Shown: positions 35,373-45,343, counted from the stretch's first letter. The stretch: DNA of 64,000 bases from Lactobacillus sp. CBA3605 (GCF_002970915.1 NZ_CP027190.1:2108001-2172000), one strand, 5' to 3'. Notes: a model not told the origin generated them from the sequence alone. Translations and numbers: made by a program.

Positions 35373-36101
35373 ATGTACACGTCAAATGACAAATTTTATC
35401 AGCAGCTTTTAGCCACAGCAATGATTGAAAAAGTAGGGACACAACCAATCGTGATCGGGATTACTGGCAATGTTGCGGCGGGAAAGACTACGTTTGCGCA
35501 ACAACTGCAACGGTTTTGTCAGCAACGGTTGCCAAAGGCGCAGACTGTTTTAGTTTCGACGGATGACTTCTTGCTGCCGAATGCGACCTTGAAAGCCCAC
35601 CATCTAATGGCAGTCAAAGGTTTTCCGCAATCATATCGGTCCGCATTGATGCGACAATTTGTGATGCGGGTTCAGACTAAGCGCCGAATAACACTTCCCA
35701 GTTACAATCATGCCATTAATGATATTGATCAGCAATGGTCGCAAACGATTTCTCAGCCAGATATTATTATTGTGGAGGGGCTAATGGTCTTACAACCGGT
35801 CTTTCAATCTTTACTAACGACTAGTGTTTTTTTAACAGTGGCGCCAGAAGTTAATTACCGGTGGTACTTAGCTCGCTGCATGGCACTAAACTTGCCTGCT
35901 CGTTATCAATTAGATCAACGTGCTTTTACCCGACTGGCACATCATAATTGGCGCACGATTAATTGGCGGAACTATCAAGAAAATGTATTACCGCTAAAAA
36001 ATCGCGCCCAATTTCAGATCCAACTGAATGCGGCTCATCAGATAGCCACGATTATAGTCCCGACGGATGACAATGATTTGATGTCAATTGGCGAGGCCTA
36101 G
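35373..36101 (+). CDS. Type I pantothenate kinase-like protein (CoaA paralogue)
   Basis: P-loop kinase of 242 residues, shorter than the usual 305-320 of CoaA. The P-loop is GITGNVAAGKTT (residues 29-40). STDDFLLPNATLKAHHLM, then KGFPQSYR, and the downstream PSYNHAINDI, PDIIIVEGLMVLQP and INWRNYQENVLPLKNRA are all colinear with E. coli CoaA, where they bind pantothenate and ATP. Missing parts are mainly N-terminal. AAAGGTGG precedes ATG 35373. It would make 4'-phosphopantothenate, the committed step to CoA, which fits an island of CoA-dependent enzymes. A uridine-kinase-like activity cannot be excluded. Its last 18 bases overlap the convergent comC-like gene. Confidence 0.78.
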   Translation: MYTSNDKFYQQLLATAMIEKVGTQPIVIGITGNVAAGKTTFAQQLQRFCQQRLPKAQTVLVSTDDFLLPNATLKAHHLMAVKGFPQSYRSALMRQFVMRVQTKRRITLPSYNHAINDIDQQWSQTISQPDIIIVEGLMVLQPVFQSLLTTSVFLTVAPEVNYRWYLARCMALNLPARYQLDQRAFTRLAHHNWRTINWRNYQENVLPLKNRAQFQIQLNAAHQIATIIVPTDDNDLMSIGEA

Positions 36102-36776
36102 TTGGGTCACTAGAATGAAACCCCAACTGATAAAGGGCACAAAAGGAAGCTGTCGTTGCTGGTATTGGCTTAAGACGACGAGGGCACCAATTGCCGCTAA
36201 CGTTAAGCTGGTGATTACTTGGACGGGGGAAGCGACACAAATTAATAACAGCAACACGTCAACATCACCTAAGCCGAATTTATTGGTCAAGCGGGCGACT
36301 AAGTAGAGTCCAACTAATAGGAACAAAACGAGTAATAGGGCATTATCCCAAATTAAATGGCGTTGACTAAGACCTAGCAGCGCCGGTAAGATGAGCGTAA
36401 GCGGGTAAACTTGGAAGGTGTGGTAATCCGTGAGACTATTGAAGATCAGGACGAAGTAGCAACTTAACCAGACAATGGTGAGCATGGATAAGGCTTGCCA
36501 GTTATAAAGTAGTAAACTGCCACACAGTAATTCAATCCAAGTTGAGGTCCAACTAATCGGTTGGTGGCAAGTGTAGCAATGACCACGTTGCAAAAGTAGG
36601 CCGATGATTGGTGTAAGTTGCCAGTACCGCAACTGTGTCTGGCAATGTGGACAACGGGAACGTTGTGACCAATTCCAAGGTTGCTTAGTACTGATCCGGT
36701 CAGCACAGCAAGTCATGAATGATCCCAAGCAGGCACCAGTTAAAAAGAAATAACTATTTATTAATAGAAGTAACAA
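36084..36776 (-). CDS. comC: Prepilin peptidase (A24 family, ComC-like)
   Basis: Membrane aspartyl protease of 230 residues that cleaves and N-methylates type IV prepilin-like proteins needed for DNA uptake pili. The N-terminal signature GACLGSFMTC, then a zinc-binding pair CPHC and CYTC, and the two catalytic aspartates (SLTDYHT and GLGDVD) are all present, with about seven membrane helices. The start is TTG 36776 after GAGGAGG. It overlaps the 3' end of the kinase gene by 18 bases on the opposite strand. The substrates (comG operon) are not in this window. Confidence 0.88.
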   Translation of the reverse strand: MLLLLINSYFFLTGACLGSFMTCCADRISTKQPWNWSQRSRCPHCQTQLRYWQLTPIIGLLLQRGHCYTCHQPISWTSTWIELLCGSLLLYNWQALSMLTIVWLSCYFVLIFNSLTDYHTFQVYPLTLILPALLGLSQRHLIWDNALLLVLFLLVGLYLVARLTNKFGLGDVDVLLLLICVASPVQVITSLTLAAIGALVVLSQYQQRQLPFVPFISWGFILVTQLGLAN

Positions 36777-36830
36777 AAAAATTCCTCCTCACTAATCAAT
36801 AATTACGTGAAGAAAAGCTTATAACATTTA

Positions 36831-36859
36831 TTGACACGCTCTGAACATCATGGTAGTCT
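36831..36859 (+). promoter_or_regulatory. Promoter of the str operon
   Basis: TTGACA (36831-36836), a 17-base spacer and TAGTCT (36854-36859) preceded by TGG. It leaves a leader of about 165 bases before rpsL. Confidence 0.7.
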
Positions 36860-36883
36860 AGTAAAGGTGCTTTTTGCAGACAG

Positions 36884-36958
36884 ATTCCTGTATAGGAATA
36901 CAGACATGCTGACTGGTCGGCTAAGCGCAAAACCGCCATCGTTCAGGCGTTATTTTTT
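36884..36958 (+). promoter_or_regulatory. Structured leader of rpsL, possible attenuator
   Basis: A perfect hairpin ATTCCT-GTAT-AGGAAT (36884-36899) is followed by a weak GC stem CGCC / GGCG (36934-36949) and a T-rich run. It resembles a leader attenuator, but the second stem is short. Confidence 0.35.
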
Positions 36959-37029
36959 GTAAAAAAAAGAACCACCTGGATGTGTGGACTTAAAAACTCA
37001 GATATTTTGGAAGGAGGACACTTTAGAAC

Positions 37030-37443
37030 ATGCCAACAATTAATCAATTAATTCGCAAAGGCCGTAAGTCTAAAGTATCAAAATCGAACGCCCCAGCTTT
37101 GAACTTTGGGTATAACAGTTACAAGAAGGTTCAAACTAACAATCCAGCACCACAAAAACGGGGTGTCGCTACTCGTGTCGGCACAATGACTCCTAAGAAG
37201 CCTAACTCGGCTTTACGGAAGTACGCGCGTGTCCGTCTATCTAACTTGATTGAAGTTACAGCTTACATTCCTGGTATTGGTCACAACCTCCAAGAACATA
37301 GTGTTGTTTTAATTCGTGGTGGACGTGTAAAGGATTTACCTGGTGTTCGTTATCATGTTATCCGTGGTACTTTAGATACTGCCGGTGTCGAAGATCGTCG
37401 CCAAAGCCGTTCTAAGTACGGGACTAAAAAGCCAAAGGAATAA
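37030..37443 (+). CDS. rpsL: 30S ribosomal protein S12
   Basis: Decoding-centre protein of 137 residues. [17 protein letters not shown] carries the lysine that is changed in streptomycin resistance, here wild type, and PGVRYH is the second conserved loop. A short insertion after the N-terminus is normal for lactobacilli. GGAAGGAGGACACTTTAGAAC precedes ATG 37030. First gene of the str operon; rpsG follows after 13 bases. Confidence 0.98.
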   Translation: MPTINQLIRKGRKSKVSKSNAPALNFGYNSYKKVQTNNPAPQKRGVATRVGTMTPKKPNSALRKYARVRLSNLIEVTAYIPGIGHNLQEHSVVLIRGGRVKDLPGVRYHVIRGTLDTAGVEDRRQSRSKYGTKKPKE

Positions 37444-37456
37444 GGAGGTAAGTTAA

Positions 37457-37927
37457 ATGCCAAGAAGAGGACATGTCGCAAAGCGCGAAGTTTTGCCTGA
37501 TCCAATGTACGATTCAAAATTAGTAACGCGTTTAATCAACCACTTAATGTTAGATGGTAAACGCGGAACTGCATCAACAATCTTGTATGATGCGTTCGAT
37601 CAAATTAAAGAACAAACTGGTAATGAACCTTTAGAAGTCTTCGAAGAAGCTATGAAGAACGTTATGCCAGTACTTGAAGTTAAAGCTCGCCGTGTTGGTG
37701 GATCTAACTATCAAGTTCCTATCGAAGTTCGTCCAGATCGTAAATCGACCTTGGGCCTTCGTTGGATCGTTCAATACGCACGTTCACGTGGTGAACACAC
37801 CATGTCAGACCGGTTAGCTCGTGAAATCATGGATGCTGCTAACAATACTGGTGCCTCAGTTAAAAAGCGTGAAGATACGCATAAAATGGCTGAAGCCAAC
37901 CGTGCCTTTGCACATTATCGTTGGTAA
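37457..37927 (+). CDS. rpsG: 30S ribosomal protein S7
   Basis: Small-subunit head assembly protein of 156 residues that binds the 3' domain of 16S rRNA. The start [16 protein letters not shown] and the block [17 protein letters not shown] are typical, and length matches the family. TAAGGAGGTAAGTTAA precedes ATG 37457. It is followed by an intrinsic terminator before fusA, which is unusual within this operon. Confidence 0.98.
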   Translation: MPRRGHVAKREVLPDPMYDSKLVTRLINHLMLDGKRGTASTILYDAFDQIKEQTGNEPLEVFEEAMKNVMPVLEVKARRVGGSNYQVPIEVRPDRKSTLGLRWIVQYARSRGEHTMSDRLAREIMDAANNTGASVKKREDTHKMAEANRAFAHYRW

Positions 37928-37978
37928 TATTCCCATGGTTTGGTTAAGGGTTGCCTTTAACTAAACGAAACAACAAGG

Positions 37979-38014
37979 TGGCTATTATATGCGAGCATAT
38001 AGTAGCCATTTTTT
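37979..38014 (+). terminator. Intrinsic terminator between rpsG and fusA
   Basis: TGGCTATTATATGC and GCATATAGTAGCCA pair over 14 bases with one wobble and a two-base loop, followed by TTTTTT. A second small stem, GTTAAGG / CCTTTAAC, lies just upstream. This should reduce fusA transcription relative to rpsL-rpsG unless an internal promoter exists. Confidence 0.8.
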
Positions 38015-38071
38015 GAAGAAAAGTTTACATTGTTAATTCCATTTGAATTGAGAGGAGTAACACACTTACTA

Positions 38072-40171
38072 ATGGCTAATACAAGAGAATTTTCACTCGA
38101 TAAGACTCGTAATATTGGTATTATGGCCCATATCGATGCTGGTAAGACCACTACTACTGAACGTATCTTGTACTATACGGGTAAAATCCATAAGATCGGT
38201 GAAACCCATGATGGGGCTTCACAAATGGACTGGATGGCTCAAGAACAAGAACGTGGGATTACCATTACTTCCGCTGCAACGACTGCTGAGTGGAAAGACC
38301 ACCGGATTAACATCATCGACACCCCTGGACACGTTGACTTCACTGTTGAAGTTGAACGTTCATTACGGGTTTTAGATGGTGCCATTGCGGTTTTGGATGC
38401 TCAATCAGGGGTTGAACCTCAAACCGAAACTGTTTGGCGTCAAGCATCAACTTATAACGTGCCACGGATTGTCTTTGTTAACAAGATGGATAAAATTGGG
38501 GCAGACTTTAAGTATTCAGTAAGCACGATTGGTGATCGTTTGCAAGCTAATGCGCATGCTATCCAATTACCAATTGGGGCAGAAGACAACTTTGAAGGTG
38601 TCATTGACTTAATCGAAATGAAGGCTGACCTTTATGACGAAGATAAGCTTGGGACTGAATGGGATACTGTTGATGTACCTGATGAATACAAAGAAGAAGC
38701 CCAAGCTGCTCGTGATGACTTGATTGAAGCTTTAGCTGATATTGATGATGGCATCATGGAAAAGTACTTGAATGGTGAAGAAGTTTCTAAAGCTGAAATC
38801 AAAGCTGCAATCCGTAAAGGAACGTTAAGCCTTGAATTCTTCCCAGTTTTAGCTGGTTCTGCCTTCAAGAATAAGGGTGTTCAGATGTTAATGGACGCTG
38901 TTGTGGATTACTTACCATCACCACTTGATGTTAAGCCTTATAAAGCAACTGATCCTGAAACTGATGAAGCTATTGACTTAATTGCTGGCGATGACAAACC
39001 ATTCGCTGCGTTGGCCTTTAAAGTTGCAACTGACCCATTCGTTGGTCGGTTAACCTTTATCCGGGTTTACCAAGGTACCTTGGAATCTGGTTCATACGTG
39101 TTAAACGCAACTAAAGACAAACGTGAACGGGTCGGTCGTTTACTTCAAATGCATTCTAACCAACGGAAAGAGATCCCAGAAGTTTTCTCTGGTGATATTG
39201 CCGCTGCGATTGGTTTGAAGAATACAACTACTGGGGACTCATTAACGAGTATTGAACATCCATATCATTTGGAATCAATGGAATTCCCAGATCCAGTTAT
39301 CCAGGTTGCCGTTGAACCTAAGACTAAGGCTGACCAAGATAAGATGAATGTTGCGCTACAAAAGCTTTCTGAAGAAGATCCAACTTTCAAGGCTGAAACT
39401 AACCCTGAAACTGGTGAAACTTTGATTGCCGGGATGGGTGAATTACATTTGGACATCATTGTTGATCGGATGCGTCGTGAATTCAACGTTGAAGCAACTG
39501 TTGGTGCACCTCAAGTTTCATACCGTGAAAGCTTTACCAAGGCTACTAAGGTCCAAGGTAAGTTCGTTCACCAATCTGGTGGTAAAGGTCAATATGGGGA
39601 TGTTTGGGTTGAATTCACACCTAACGAAGAAGGTAAAGGCTTCGAATTCGAAGATGCCATCGTTGGTGGGGTTGTTCCACGTGAATACATTCCTTCAGTT
39701 GAACAAGGCTTGCGCGAATCAATGGCTAACGGTGTGTTAGCTGGTTACCCATTAGTTGATGTCAAAGCTAAGTTATACGACGGTTCTTACCATGATGTCG
39801 ATTCTAGTGAAGCAGCCTTCAAGATTGCCGCTTCAATCGCATTACGGAACGCAACTAAGTCTGCCGGTCCAGTTATCTTGGAACCTATCATGAAGGTTGA
39901 TATTGTGACACCAGAAGATTACTTAGGTGATATTATGGGTCATGTTACCGCTCGTCGTGGTAAGATTGAAGGTATGGAAGAACGTGGGAACGCTCAAGAA
40001 GTTCATGCGTTTGTACCGTTAGCTGAAATGTTTGGTTATGCAACGACCTTACGTTCAGCAACACAAGGTCGTGGGACCTTCACAATGGCCTTTGACCATT
40101 ACGAAAAGGTACCAAAGGCTGTTCAAGCTGAAATTATCAAGAAAAATGGCGGCCAACCGGTCGAAGATTAA
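38072..40171 (+). CDS. fusA: Elongation factor G
   Basis: Translational GTPase of 699 residues that drives translocation. G motifs: [22 protein letters not shown] and NKMDK. Domains II to V follow with normal length, and the domain IV loop ([15 protein letters not shown]) is intact. The frame extends upstream to 38030; [14 protein letters not shown] from ATG 38072 is the family start, with AGAGGAG rather far upstream. A strong terminator follows. Confidence 0.98.
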   Translation: MANTREFSLDKTRNIGIMAHIDAGKTTTTERILYYTGKIHKIGETHDGASQMDWMAQEQERGITITSAATTAEWKDHRINIIDTPGHVDFTVEVERSLRVLDGAIAVLDAQSGVEPQTETVWRQASTYNVPRIVFVNKMDKIGADFKYSVSTIGDRLQANAHAIQLPIGAEDNFEGVIDLIEMKADLYDEDKLGTEWDTVDVPDEYKEEAQAARDDLIEALADIDDGIMEKYLNGEEVSKAEIKAAIRKGTLSLEFFPVLAGSAFKNKGVQMLMDAVVDYLPSPLDVKPYKATDPETDEAIDLIAGDDKPFAALAFKVATDPFVGRLTFIRVYQGTLESGSYVLNATKDKRERVGRLLQMHSNQRKEIPEVFSGDIAAAIGLKNTTTGDSLTSIEHPYHLESMEFPDPVIQVAVEPKTKADQDKMNVALQKLSEEDPTFKAETNPETGETLIAGMGELHLDIIVDRMRREFNVEATVGAPQVSYRESFTKATKVQGKFVHQSGGKGQYGDVWVEFTPNEEGKGFEFEDAIVGGVVPREYIPSVEQGLRESMANGVLAGYPLVDVKAKLYDGSYHDVDSSEAAFKIAASIALRNATKSAGPVILEPIMKVDIVTPEDYLGDIMGHVTARRGKIEGMEERGNAQEVHAFVPLAEMFGYATTLRSATQGRGTFTMAFDHYEKVPKAVQAEIIKKNGGQPVED

Positions 40172-40181
40172 TCCTGATTAG

Positions 40182-40215
40182 AAAAAACGTTGAGCATTTT
40201 GCTCAGCGTTTTTTT
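40182..40215 (+). terminator. Intrinsic terminator of fusA
   Basis: AAAAAACGTTGAGC and GCTCAGCGTTTTTTT form a 12-base stem with an ATTTT loop. Confidence 0.88.
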
Positions 40216-40577
40216 GTTGTTGTATATTATAGAAGTAAACTGAAACTGGTAGTGGATAATTGACATTAAGATTACAAAACTCGAGAAAGACTATTATTTT
40301 TTAGCTATCTATGTTATCTTAGTTGTTGCTGGTTTGAAAAAGGTAACTCGAATTACAATGATGGTTTGAAAAAAGTGTGGAAACACTTGCTATTGCAGAG
40401 CTTTTCAGTTAATATAGAATGTGCTTGGTATTTAGATGGGGTTACCCCGACATCAAGTAACCGTAGTTAGCTTTGATGTGAAAGGTTGCGACACGCCCGG
40501 CTACATTGTCATGGGGTGCGGCGGTAATTTTCACGGAGCTAGTCTTATTTTCAAAATAGACGAAGGAGGTCACAACA
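40216..40577 (+). promoter_or_regulatory. Promoter and structured leader of the S10 operon
   Basis: No gene lies in this 360-base gap. TTGCTA (40387-40392) and TAATAT (40410-40415) with a 17-base spacer form the best promoter. The leader from about 40422 contains a stem ACATCAA / TTGATGT (40450-40456 / 40473-40479) with an inner TAAC / GTTA, and a GC-rich stem around CACGCCC / GGGGTG. It may serve autogenous control of ribosomal protein synthesis. The first 170 bases show nothing recognisable. Confidence 0.5.
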
Positions 40578-40886
40578 ATGGCAAAACAAAAAATTCGTAT
40601 TCGCTTAAAGGCGTACGAACACCGTATTCTTGATCAGTCAGCTGACAAGATTGTCGAAACGGCAAAGAGAACTGGTGCTACTATTTCAGGCCCAATTCCC
40701 TTACCAACTGAACGGACTATTTATACCGTTCTACGTTCACCACATAAGTTTAAGGACTCACGTGAACAATTCGAAATGCGGACTCATAAGCGATTAATCG
40801 ATATCGTTAACCCAACGCCTAAGACAGTCGATTCATTAATGAAATTAGACTTGCCTAGCGGTGTAGATATTGAAATCAAGCTTTAA
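40578..40886 (+). CDS. rpsJ: 30S ribosomal protein S10
   Basis: First gene of the S10 operon, 102 residues. The sequence [20 protein letters not shown] is characteristic; the loop [12 protein letters not shown] contacts 16S rRNA. S10 (NusE) also joins antitermination complexes with NusB. GAAGGAGGTCACAACA precedes ATG 40578. rplC follows after 34 bases. Confidence 0.98.
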   Translation: MAKQKIRIRLKAYEHRILDQSADKIVETAKRTGATISGPIPLPTERTIYTVLRSPHKFKDSREQFEMRTHKRLIDIVNPTPKTVDSLMKLDLPSGVDIEIKL

Positions 40887-40920
40887 TTCAAACTAAAATC
40901 AATTAATTGGAGGTGTACTC

Positions 40921-41550
40921 ATGACCACTAAAGGAATCTTAGGGAAAAAGGTAGGAATGACGCAAGTCTTCACTGAAGCCGGGGAATTAATCCCAGTTAC
41001 AGTTATCGAAACTCAACCCAACGTTGTCTTGCAAGTTAAAACTGTTGAAAATGACGGTTACGAAGCAATTCAATTAGGTGTTGACGATAAGCGTGAAGTC
41101 TTAAGCAACAAACCTGCTCAAGGTCATGCAGCAAAAGCAAAAACGGCTCCTAAGCGCTTCATTCGTGAAATTCGTAATGTTGAGCTTGGAGATTACACAG
41201 TAGGTGACGAAGTCAAGGCTGATATCTTTGCAGTCGGTGACGCCGTTGACGTTACGGGTATCACTAAAGGTCATGGTTACCAAGGTAATATCCATAAAGA
41301 TGGTCAAAGTCGTGGACCTATGTCTCATGGGTCTCGTTACCATCGTCGTCCTGGTTCATTAGGTGCTATTATTAACCGGGTCTTCAAAGGTAAGAAATTA
41401 CCAGGCCGGATGGGTAATCACCAACGGACGATGCAAAACTTGCAAATCGTTCGTGCTGATGTTGAAAACAACGTCTTATTAATTAAAGGGAATGTCCCTG
41501 GCGTTAACAAGTCATTTGTTATCATTAAAACATCTGTAAAAAGTAAATAA
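40921..41550 (+). CDS. rplC: 50S ribosomal protein L3
   Basis: Early assembly protein near the peptidyl transferase centre, 209 residues. [14 protein letters not shown] at the N-terminus and the central loop [15 protein letters not shown] are conserved, the latter reaching toward the active site. TTGGAGGTGTACTC precedes ATG 40921. Second gene of the S10 operon, 18 bases before rplD. Confidence 0.98.
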   Translation: MTTKGILGKKVGMTQVFTEAGELIPVTVIETQPNVVLQVKTVENDGYEAIQLGVDDKREVLSNKPAQGHAAKAKTAPKRFIREIRNVELGDYTVGDEVKADIFAVGDAVDVTGITKGHGYQGNIHKDGQSRGPMSHGSRYHRRPGSLGAIINRVFKGKKLPGRMGNHQRTMQNLQIVRADVENNVLLIKGNVPGVNKSFVIIKTSVKSK

Positions 41551-41568
41551 GAAAGGAGGACATAATAC

Positions 41569-42192
41569 ATGACTAGCGTAGCATTATACAAACAAGACGG
41601 TACGCAAAATGGTGACGTTACTTTAAACGATGCAGTGTTTGGTGTTGAACCAAACGAAAACGTTGTTTTTGACGCCATCTTGATGCAACGAGCATCATTG
41701 CGTCAAGGAACTCACGCCGTTAAAAACCGGAGTGCTCGTCGCGGTGGTGGTCGTAAACCATGGCGTCAAAAGGGTACTGGTCGGGCGCGTCAAGGTTCTA
41801 TCCGTTCACCACAATGGCGTAAAGGTGGGATTGTCTTTGGACCAACTCCACGTTCATATAGCTACAAATTACCAAAGAAGGTTATGCGCTTAGCTTTGAA
41901 GTCTGTCCTTTCTCAAAAGGTCTTAGACAATAGCTTAGTTGCTGTTGAAGGCTTAGCTTTCGACGCACCTAAGACTAAAGAATTTGCTAACGTACTAAAT
42001 AACCTCAATGTCGACACCAAGACACTTGTTTTGGTTGAAGAGGACAATGAAAAGGCTGCTTTGGCAGGTCGTAACTTACCAAATGTTAAGATCCTAAAAG
42101 CCAAAGGTGTTAACGTACTAGATGTTGCTAACAGTGACAAATTAGTCGTTACCCAAAAAGCCCTCGATCAATTAGGGGAGGCGCTCGCATAA
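41569..42192 (+). CDS. rplD: 50S ribosomal protein L4
   Basis: Exit-tunnel protein of 207 residues. The tunnel loop [20 protein letters not shown] is intact, with no macrolide-resistance change evident in the [14 protein letters not shown] core. AAAGGAGGACATAATAC precedes ATG 41569. Its stop codon overlaps the rplW start in TAATG. In E. coli L4 represses this operon; whether it does here cannot be told. Confidence 0.98.
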   Translation: MTSVALYKQDGTQNGDVTLNDAVFGVEPNENVVFDAILMQRASLRQGTHAVKNRSARRGGGRKPWRQKGTGRARQGSIRSPQWRKGGIVFGPTPRSYSYKLPKKVMRLALKSVLSQKVLDNSLVAVEGLAFDAPKTKEFANVLNNLNVDTKTLVLVEEDNEKAALAGRNLPNVKILKAKGVNVLDVANSDKLVVTQKALDQLGEALA

Positions 42193-42485
42193 TGGAAGCA
42201 CGCGATGTAATTTTACGCCCTGTAGTTACTGAAGCATCAATGGCTAACTTGGATGACAAGCGTTATACCTTTGATGTCAACGTACAGGCAACAAAAACAC
42301 AAGTTAAAAAGGCTATTGAAGAAATCTTCGATGTCAAAGTCGTTAAAGTTAACGTGATGAACGTTAAAGGTAAGTTAAAGCGTCAAGGTCGTTACGCCGG
42401 CTACACTAAGAAGCGTCGTAAGGCAATTGTTACCTTAACTCCTGACTCAAACGAAATTAAGTTGTTCAACGACGATCAACAATAA
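42192..42485 (+). CDS. rplW: 50S ribosomal protein L23
   Basis: Tunnel-exit protein of 97 residues that docks trigger factor and [19 protein letters not shown] is the typical start and the basic loop [20 protein letters not shown] contacts 23S rRNA. It starts inside the rplD stop codon, a one-base overlap implying translational coupling; its upstream AGGGGAGG site lies in rplD. Confidence 0.98.
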   Translation: MEARDVILRPVVTEASMANLDDKRYTFDVNVQATKTQVKKAIEEIFDVKVVKVNVMNVKGKLKRQGRYAGYTKKRRKAIVTLTPDSNEIKLFNDDQQ

Positions 42486-42510
42486 ATCTAATTTTAGGAG
42501 GTAACTCACA

Positions 42511-43350
42511 GTGGGTATTAAGAAGTATAAACCAACCACTAACGGCCGTCGTAATATGACTGCTTCTGATTTCGCCGAAATTACTAAGACGAAACCTGAA
42601 AAGTCATTATTAGACTCACAAAGTCATACGGCTGGTCGTAACAGTTATGGTCACATTACTGTTCGTCATCGTGGCGGTGGTCATAAGCAACAATACCGTT
42701 TGGTTGACTTTAAGCGGATTAAAGATGAAGTTTCTGCAACGGTTAAAGCAATCGAATATGATCCAAACCGGACAGCTAACATTGCCTTATTGGTATATGC
42801 TGATGGTGTAAAATCATATATTTTAGCACCAAAGGGTTTAGAAGTTGGTATGCAAGTTCAATCAGGTGTTGAAGCTGACATCAAAGTTGGGAATGCTTTA
42901 CCATTAACTAACATCCCAGTTGGTACTGTTATCCATAACATCGAACTGAAACCCGGTAAGGGTGGCCAAATGGCCCGTTCAGCTGGTGCGTCTGCTCAAT
43001 TACTTGGTAAGGAAGGCAAGTACGCTATCGTACGTTTGTCTTCTGGTGAAGTTCGTTTAGTTCTATTAACTGGCCGTGCTACTATTGGTACTGTTGGTAA
43101 TGAACAACATGAATTAATCAACTCAGGTAAGGCTGGTCGTTCACGTTGGCAAGGCAAACGTCCAACAGTTCGTGGTTCTGTAATGAACCCTAACGATCAC
43201 CCTCATGGTGGTGGTGAAGGTAAGGCTCCAATCGGTCATCCATCGCCAATGTCACCATGGGGTAAGAAAACCCTTGGTAAGAAGACTCGTAACAAGAAAG
43301 CTCGTTCAAACAAGCTTATCGTTCGTGGTCGTCGTCCAGGTAAACATTAA
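42511..43350 (+). CDS. rplB: 50S ribosomal protein L2
   Basis: Core 50S protein of 279 residues needed for subunit joining and peptidyl transfer. The C-terminal signature [19 protein letters not shown] contains the conserved histidine, and [11 protein letters not shown] is present. The start is GTG 42511 after TTAGGAGGTAACTCACA. Length is normal. It sits 25 bases after rplW. Confidence 0.98.
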   Translation: MGIKKYKPTTNGRRNMTASDFAEITKTKPEKSLLDSQSHTAGRNSYGHITVRHRGGGHKQQYRLVDFKRIKDEVSATVKAIEYDPNRTANIALLVYADGVKSYILAPKGLEVGMQVQSGVEADIKVGNALPLTNIPVGTVIHNIELKPGKGGQMARSAGASAQLLGKEGKYAIVRLSSGEVRLVLLTGRATIGTVGNEQHELINSGKAGRSRWQGKRPTVRGSVMNPNDHPHGGGEGKAPIGHPSPMSPWGKKTLGKKTRNKKARSNKLIVRGRRPGKH

Positions 43351-43387
43351 TTCGCAATTACTGTAGTTCTCGAGAGGAGGTCACACG

Positions 43388-43663
43388 ATGGGTCGTAGTT
43401 TAAAGAAGGGACCTTTCGCAGATGCGCATTTATTGAAAAAAATCGATGCACAGTCTGGTTCCGACAAGAAATCCGTCATTAAGACGTGGTCACGTCGTTC
43501 AACAATTTTCCCAAGTTTCATTGGTTACACTATCGCTGTTTATGATGGGCGTAAGCATGTCCCAGTTTATGTCCAAGATGATATGGTTGGTCATAAGTTA
43601 GGTGAATTTGTACCTACACGGACATTCCATGGTCATGGTACAGACGATAAGACAACGAAGTAA
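43388..43663 (+). CDS. rpsS: 30S ribosomal protein S19
   Basis: Small-subunit head protein of 91 residues. [18 protein letters not shown] and the C-terminal [14 protein letters not shown] are family signatures; it contacts the A-site tRNA and the inter-subunit bridge. GAGAGGAGGTCACACG precedes ATG 43388, 37 bases after rplB. Confidence 0.98.
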   Translation: MGRSLKKGPFADAHLLKKIDAQSGSDKKSVIKTWSRRSTIFPSFIGYTIAVYDGRKHVPVYVQDDMVGHKLGEFVPTRTFHGHGTDDKTTK

Positions 43664-43683
43664 TAGTTAGGAGGATATAAAGA

Positions 43684-44031
43684 ATGGCTGAACAAGTAAC
43701 ATCTGCACGCGCAACTGCAAAAACTGTTCGTATCGCCGCTCGTAAGGTCCGCCTAGTTGTCGATCTTATCAGAGGTAAAAGCGTTGCCGAAGCATTAGCA
43801 ATTTTAAAGTTCACTCCTCGGGGTGGCTCACCAGTAGTCGAAAAAGTACTACTATCAGCAGTCGCTAACGCTGAAAATAACTTTGACTTAGATCGTGAAG
43901 ATTTAGTTGTCAGTGAAGCTTTCGTCAACGAAGGCGCAACCCTAAAACGGTTCCGTCCTCGTGCTAAAGGCTCAGCTTCACCAATCAACAAACGGACTAG
44001 CCACATTACGATCACAGTTACTGAAAAATAG
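43684..44031 (+). CDS. rplV: 50S ribosomal protein L22
   Basis: Protein of 115 residues whose hairpin lines the exit tunnel. [17 protein letters not shown] and the tip region [20 protein letters not shown] are conserved; the tip is where erythromycin-resistance changes occur and it looks wild type. TTAGGAGGATATAAAGA precedes ATG 43684. Confidence 0.98.
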   Translation: MAEQVTSARATAKTVRIAARKVRLVVDLIRGKSVAEALAILKFTPRGGSPVVEKVLLSAVANAENNFDLDREDLVVSEAFVNEGATLKRFRPRAKGSASPINKRTSHITITVTEK

Positions 44032-44043
44032 GAGGGATAACGC

Positions 44044-44700
44044 GTGGGTCAAAAAGTAAATCCAACCGGATTACGTGTAGGAATCATTCGCGACTGGGAA
44101 GCAAAATGGTACGCTGAAAAAGATTTTGCAACCTATTTGAACGAAGATTTACGCATCCGTAAGTATATCGAACAACGACTTGCCGACGCTTCCGTCTCCA
44201 CCGTTGAAATCGAACGCGCTGCAAATCGCGTGAACATTTCAATCCATACCGCTAAACCAGGGATGGTTATCGGTAAGGGTGGTTCTGAAGTAGAAGCACT
44301 TCGTAAAGAATTAAACAATTTAACTGGTAAACGTGTACACATCAACATCATCGAAATCAAGAAACCTGATTTAGATGCTAAATTAGTTGGTGAAAGTATT
44401 GCCCGTCAATTGGAAGGCCGTGTCGCTTTCCGTCGTGCAATGCGCGGTGCTATGCAACGTACAATGCGTTCCGGTGCTAAAGGTATTAAGACACAAGTCG
44501 CAGGCCGTTTGAACGGTGCTGATATGTCACGTGTTGAAACATACTCAGATGGTACGGTTCCATTGCATACCTTACGTGCGGATATTGATTACGCATGGGT
44601 TGAAGCTCGTACAACGTACGGTAAGCTTGGCGTTAAGACATGGATCTACCGTGGCGAAATCTTGCCAGAAAAGAAATCTGCAGATAAAGGAGGAAAATAA
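44044..44700 (+). CDS. rpsC: 30S ribosomal protein S3
   Basis: mRNA-entry protein of 218 residues. The KH domain shows [18 protein letters not shown], and the C-terminal domain has [12 protein letters not shown], part of the ribosomal helicase surface. The start is GTG 44044 after AGGAGGGATAACGC. Only two bases separate its stop from the rplP start. Confidence 0.98.
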   Translation: MGQKVNPTGLRVGIIRDWEAKWYAEKDFATYLNEDLRIRKYIEQRLADASVSTVEIERAANRVNISIHTAKPGMVIGKGGSEVEALRKELNNLTGKRVHINIIEIKKPDLDAKLVGESIARQLEGRVAFRRAMRGAMQRTMRSGAKGIKTQVAGRLNGADMSRVETYSDGTVPLHTLRADIDYAWVEARTTYGKLGVKTWIYRGEILPEKKSADKGGK

Positions 44701-44702
44701 AC

Positions 44703-45137
44703 ATGCTAGTACCTAAACGGGTAAAATTCCGTCGTGTTCATCGTGGTAAAATGCGCGGTGAAGCTAAAGGCGGTAAATCAGTTGCATTCGGTGATTATGG
44801 TTTACAAACACTAGAATCACACTGGATTAGTAACCGGCAGATTGAAGCTGCTCGTGTTGCTATGAACCGTTACATGAAGCGTGGCGGTAAAGTATGGATT
44901 AAGATTTTCCCTCACAAGTCCTACACTGAAAAAGGTGTCGGCGTGCGGATGGGTAATGGGAAAGGTACTCCTGCAGGTTGGGTTGCTCCAGTAAAACGTA
45001 ACAAAGTTATGTTTGAAGTCGGCGGCGTATCTGAAGAAGTTGCTCGCGAAGCTTTACGCTTAGCAAGTACTAAGTTACCTGTAAAAACTAAGATCATTAA
45101 GCGCGAGGAAGTAGGTGGCGAATCAGATGAAGGCTAA
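44703..45137 (+). CDS. rplP: 50S ribosomal protein L16
   Basis: Protein of 144 residues that helps position the A-site t[22 protein letters not shown] opens the sequence and [19 protein letters not shown] is the conserved loop. AAAGGAGGAAAATAAAC, inside the end of rpsC, precedes ATG 44703. It overlaps rpmC by 11 bases. Confidence 0.98.
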
Positions 45138-45321
45138 GGAAATTAAAGCATTGTCCACTACTGAAATGCTCGAAAAAGAAAAGTCTTACAAAGACGAACT
45201 TTTCAACTTGCGTTTTCAATTGGCCACCGGTCAGCTTGAAAACACCGCTCGTTTAAAACAAGTTCGTAAGAATATCGCACGTATCAAAACTGCGTTGCGT
45301 GAACAAGAATTAAACAAGTAG
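45127..45321 (+). CDS. rpmC: 50S ribosomal protein L29
   Basis: Small two-helix protein of 64 residues at the tunnel exit. [20 protein letters not shown] is typical, as is the closing [18 protein letters not shown]. The frame extends to 45115, but ATG 45127 gives the family start and has GGTGG upstream. It overlaps the end of rplP and is likely coupled to it. Confidence 0.96.
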
Positions 45322-45343
45322 AGTATAAAGGAGGCAATCACGA

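Noticed and set aside
28342..36101. Beta-oxidation or acetyl-CoA-based butyrate synthesis cluster
   Set aside because: Thiolase, 3-hydroxyacyl-CoA dehydrogenase, acyl-CoA dehydrogenase and electron transfer flavoprotein genes are all missing.
28342..36780. Island carried by a transposon or prophage
   Set aside because: No transposase, integrase, tRNA-flanking repeats or phage genes were found in or beside it. The long palindrome alone is not enough.
36931..36958. Firm intrinsic terminator in the rpsL leader
   Set aside because: The stem is only about four GC pairs with a bulge, so it is reported as a possible attenuator at low confidence.
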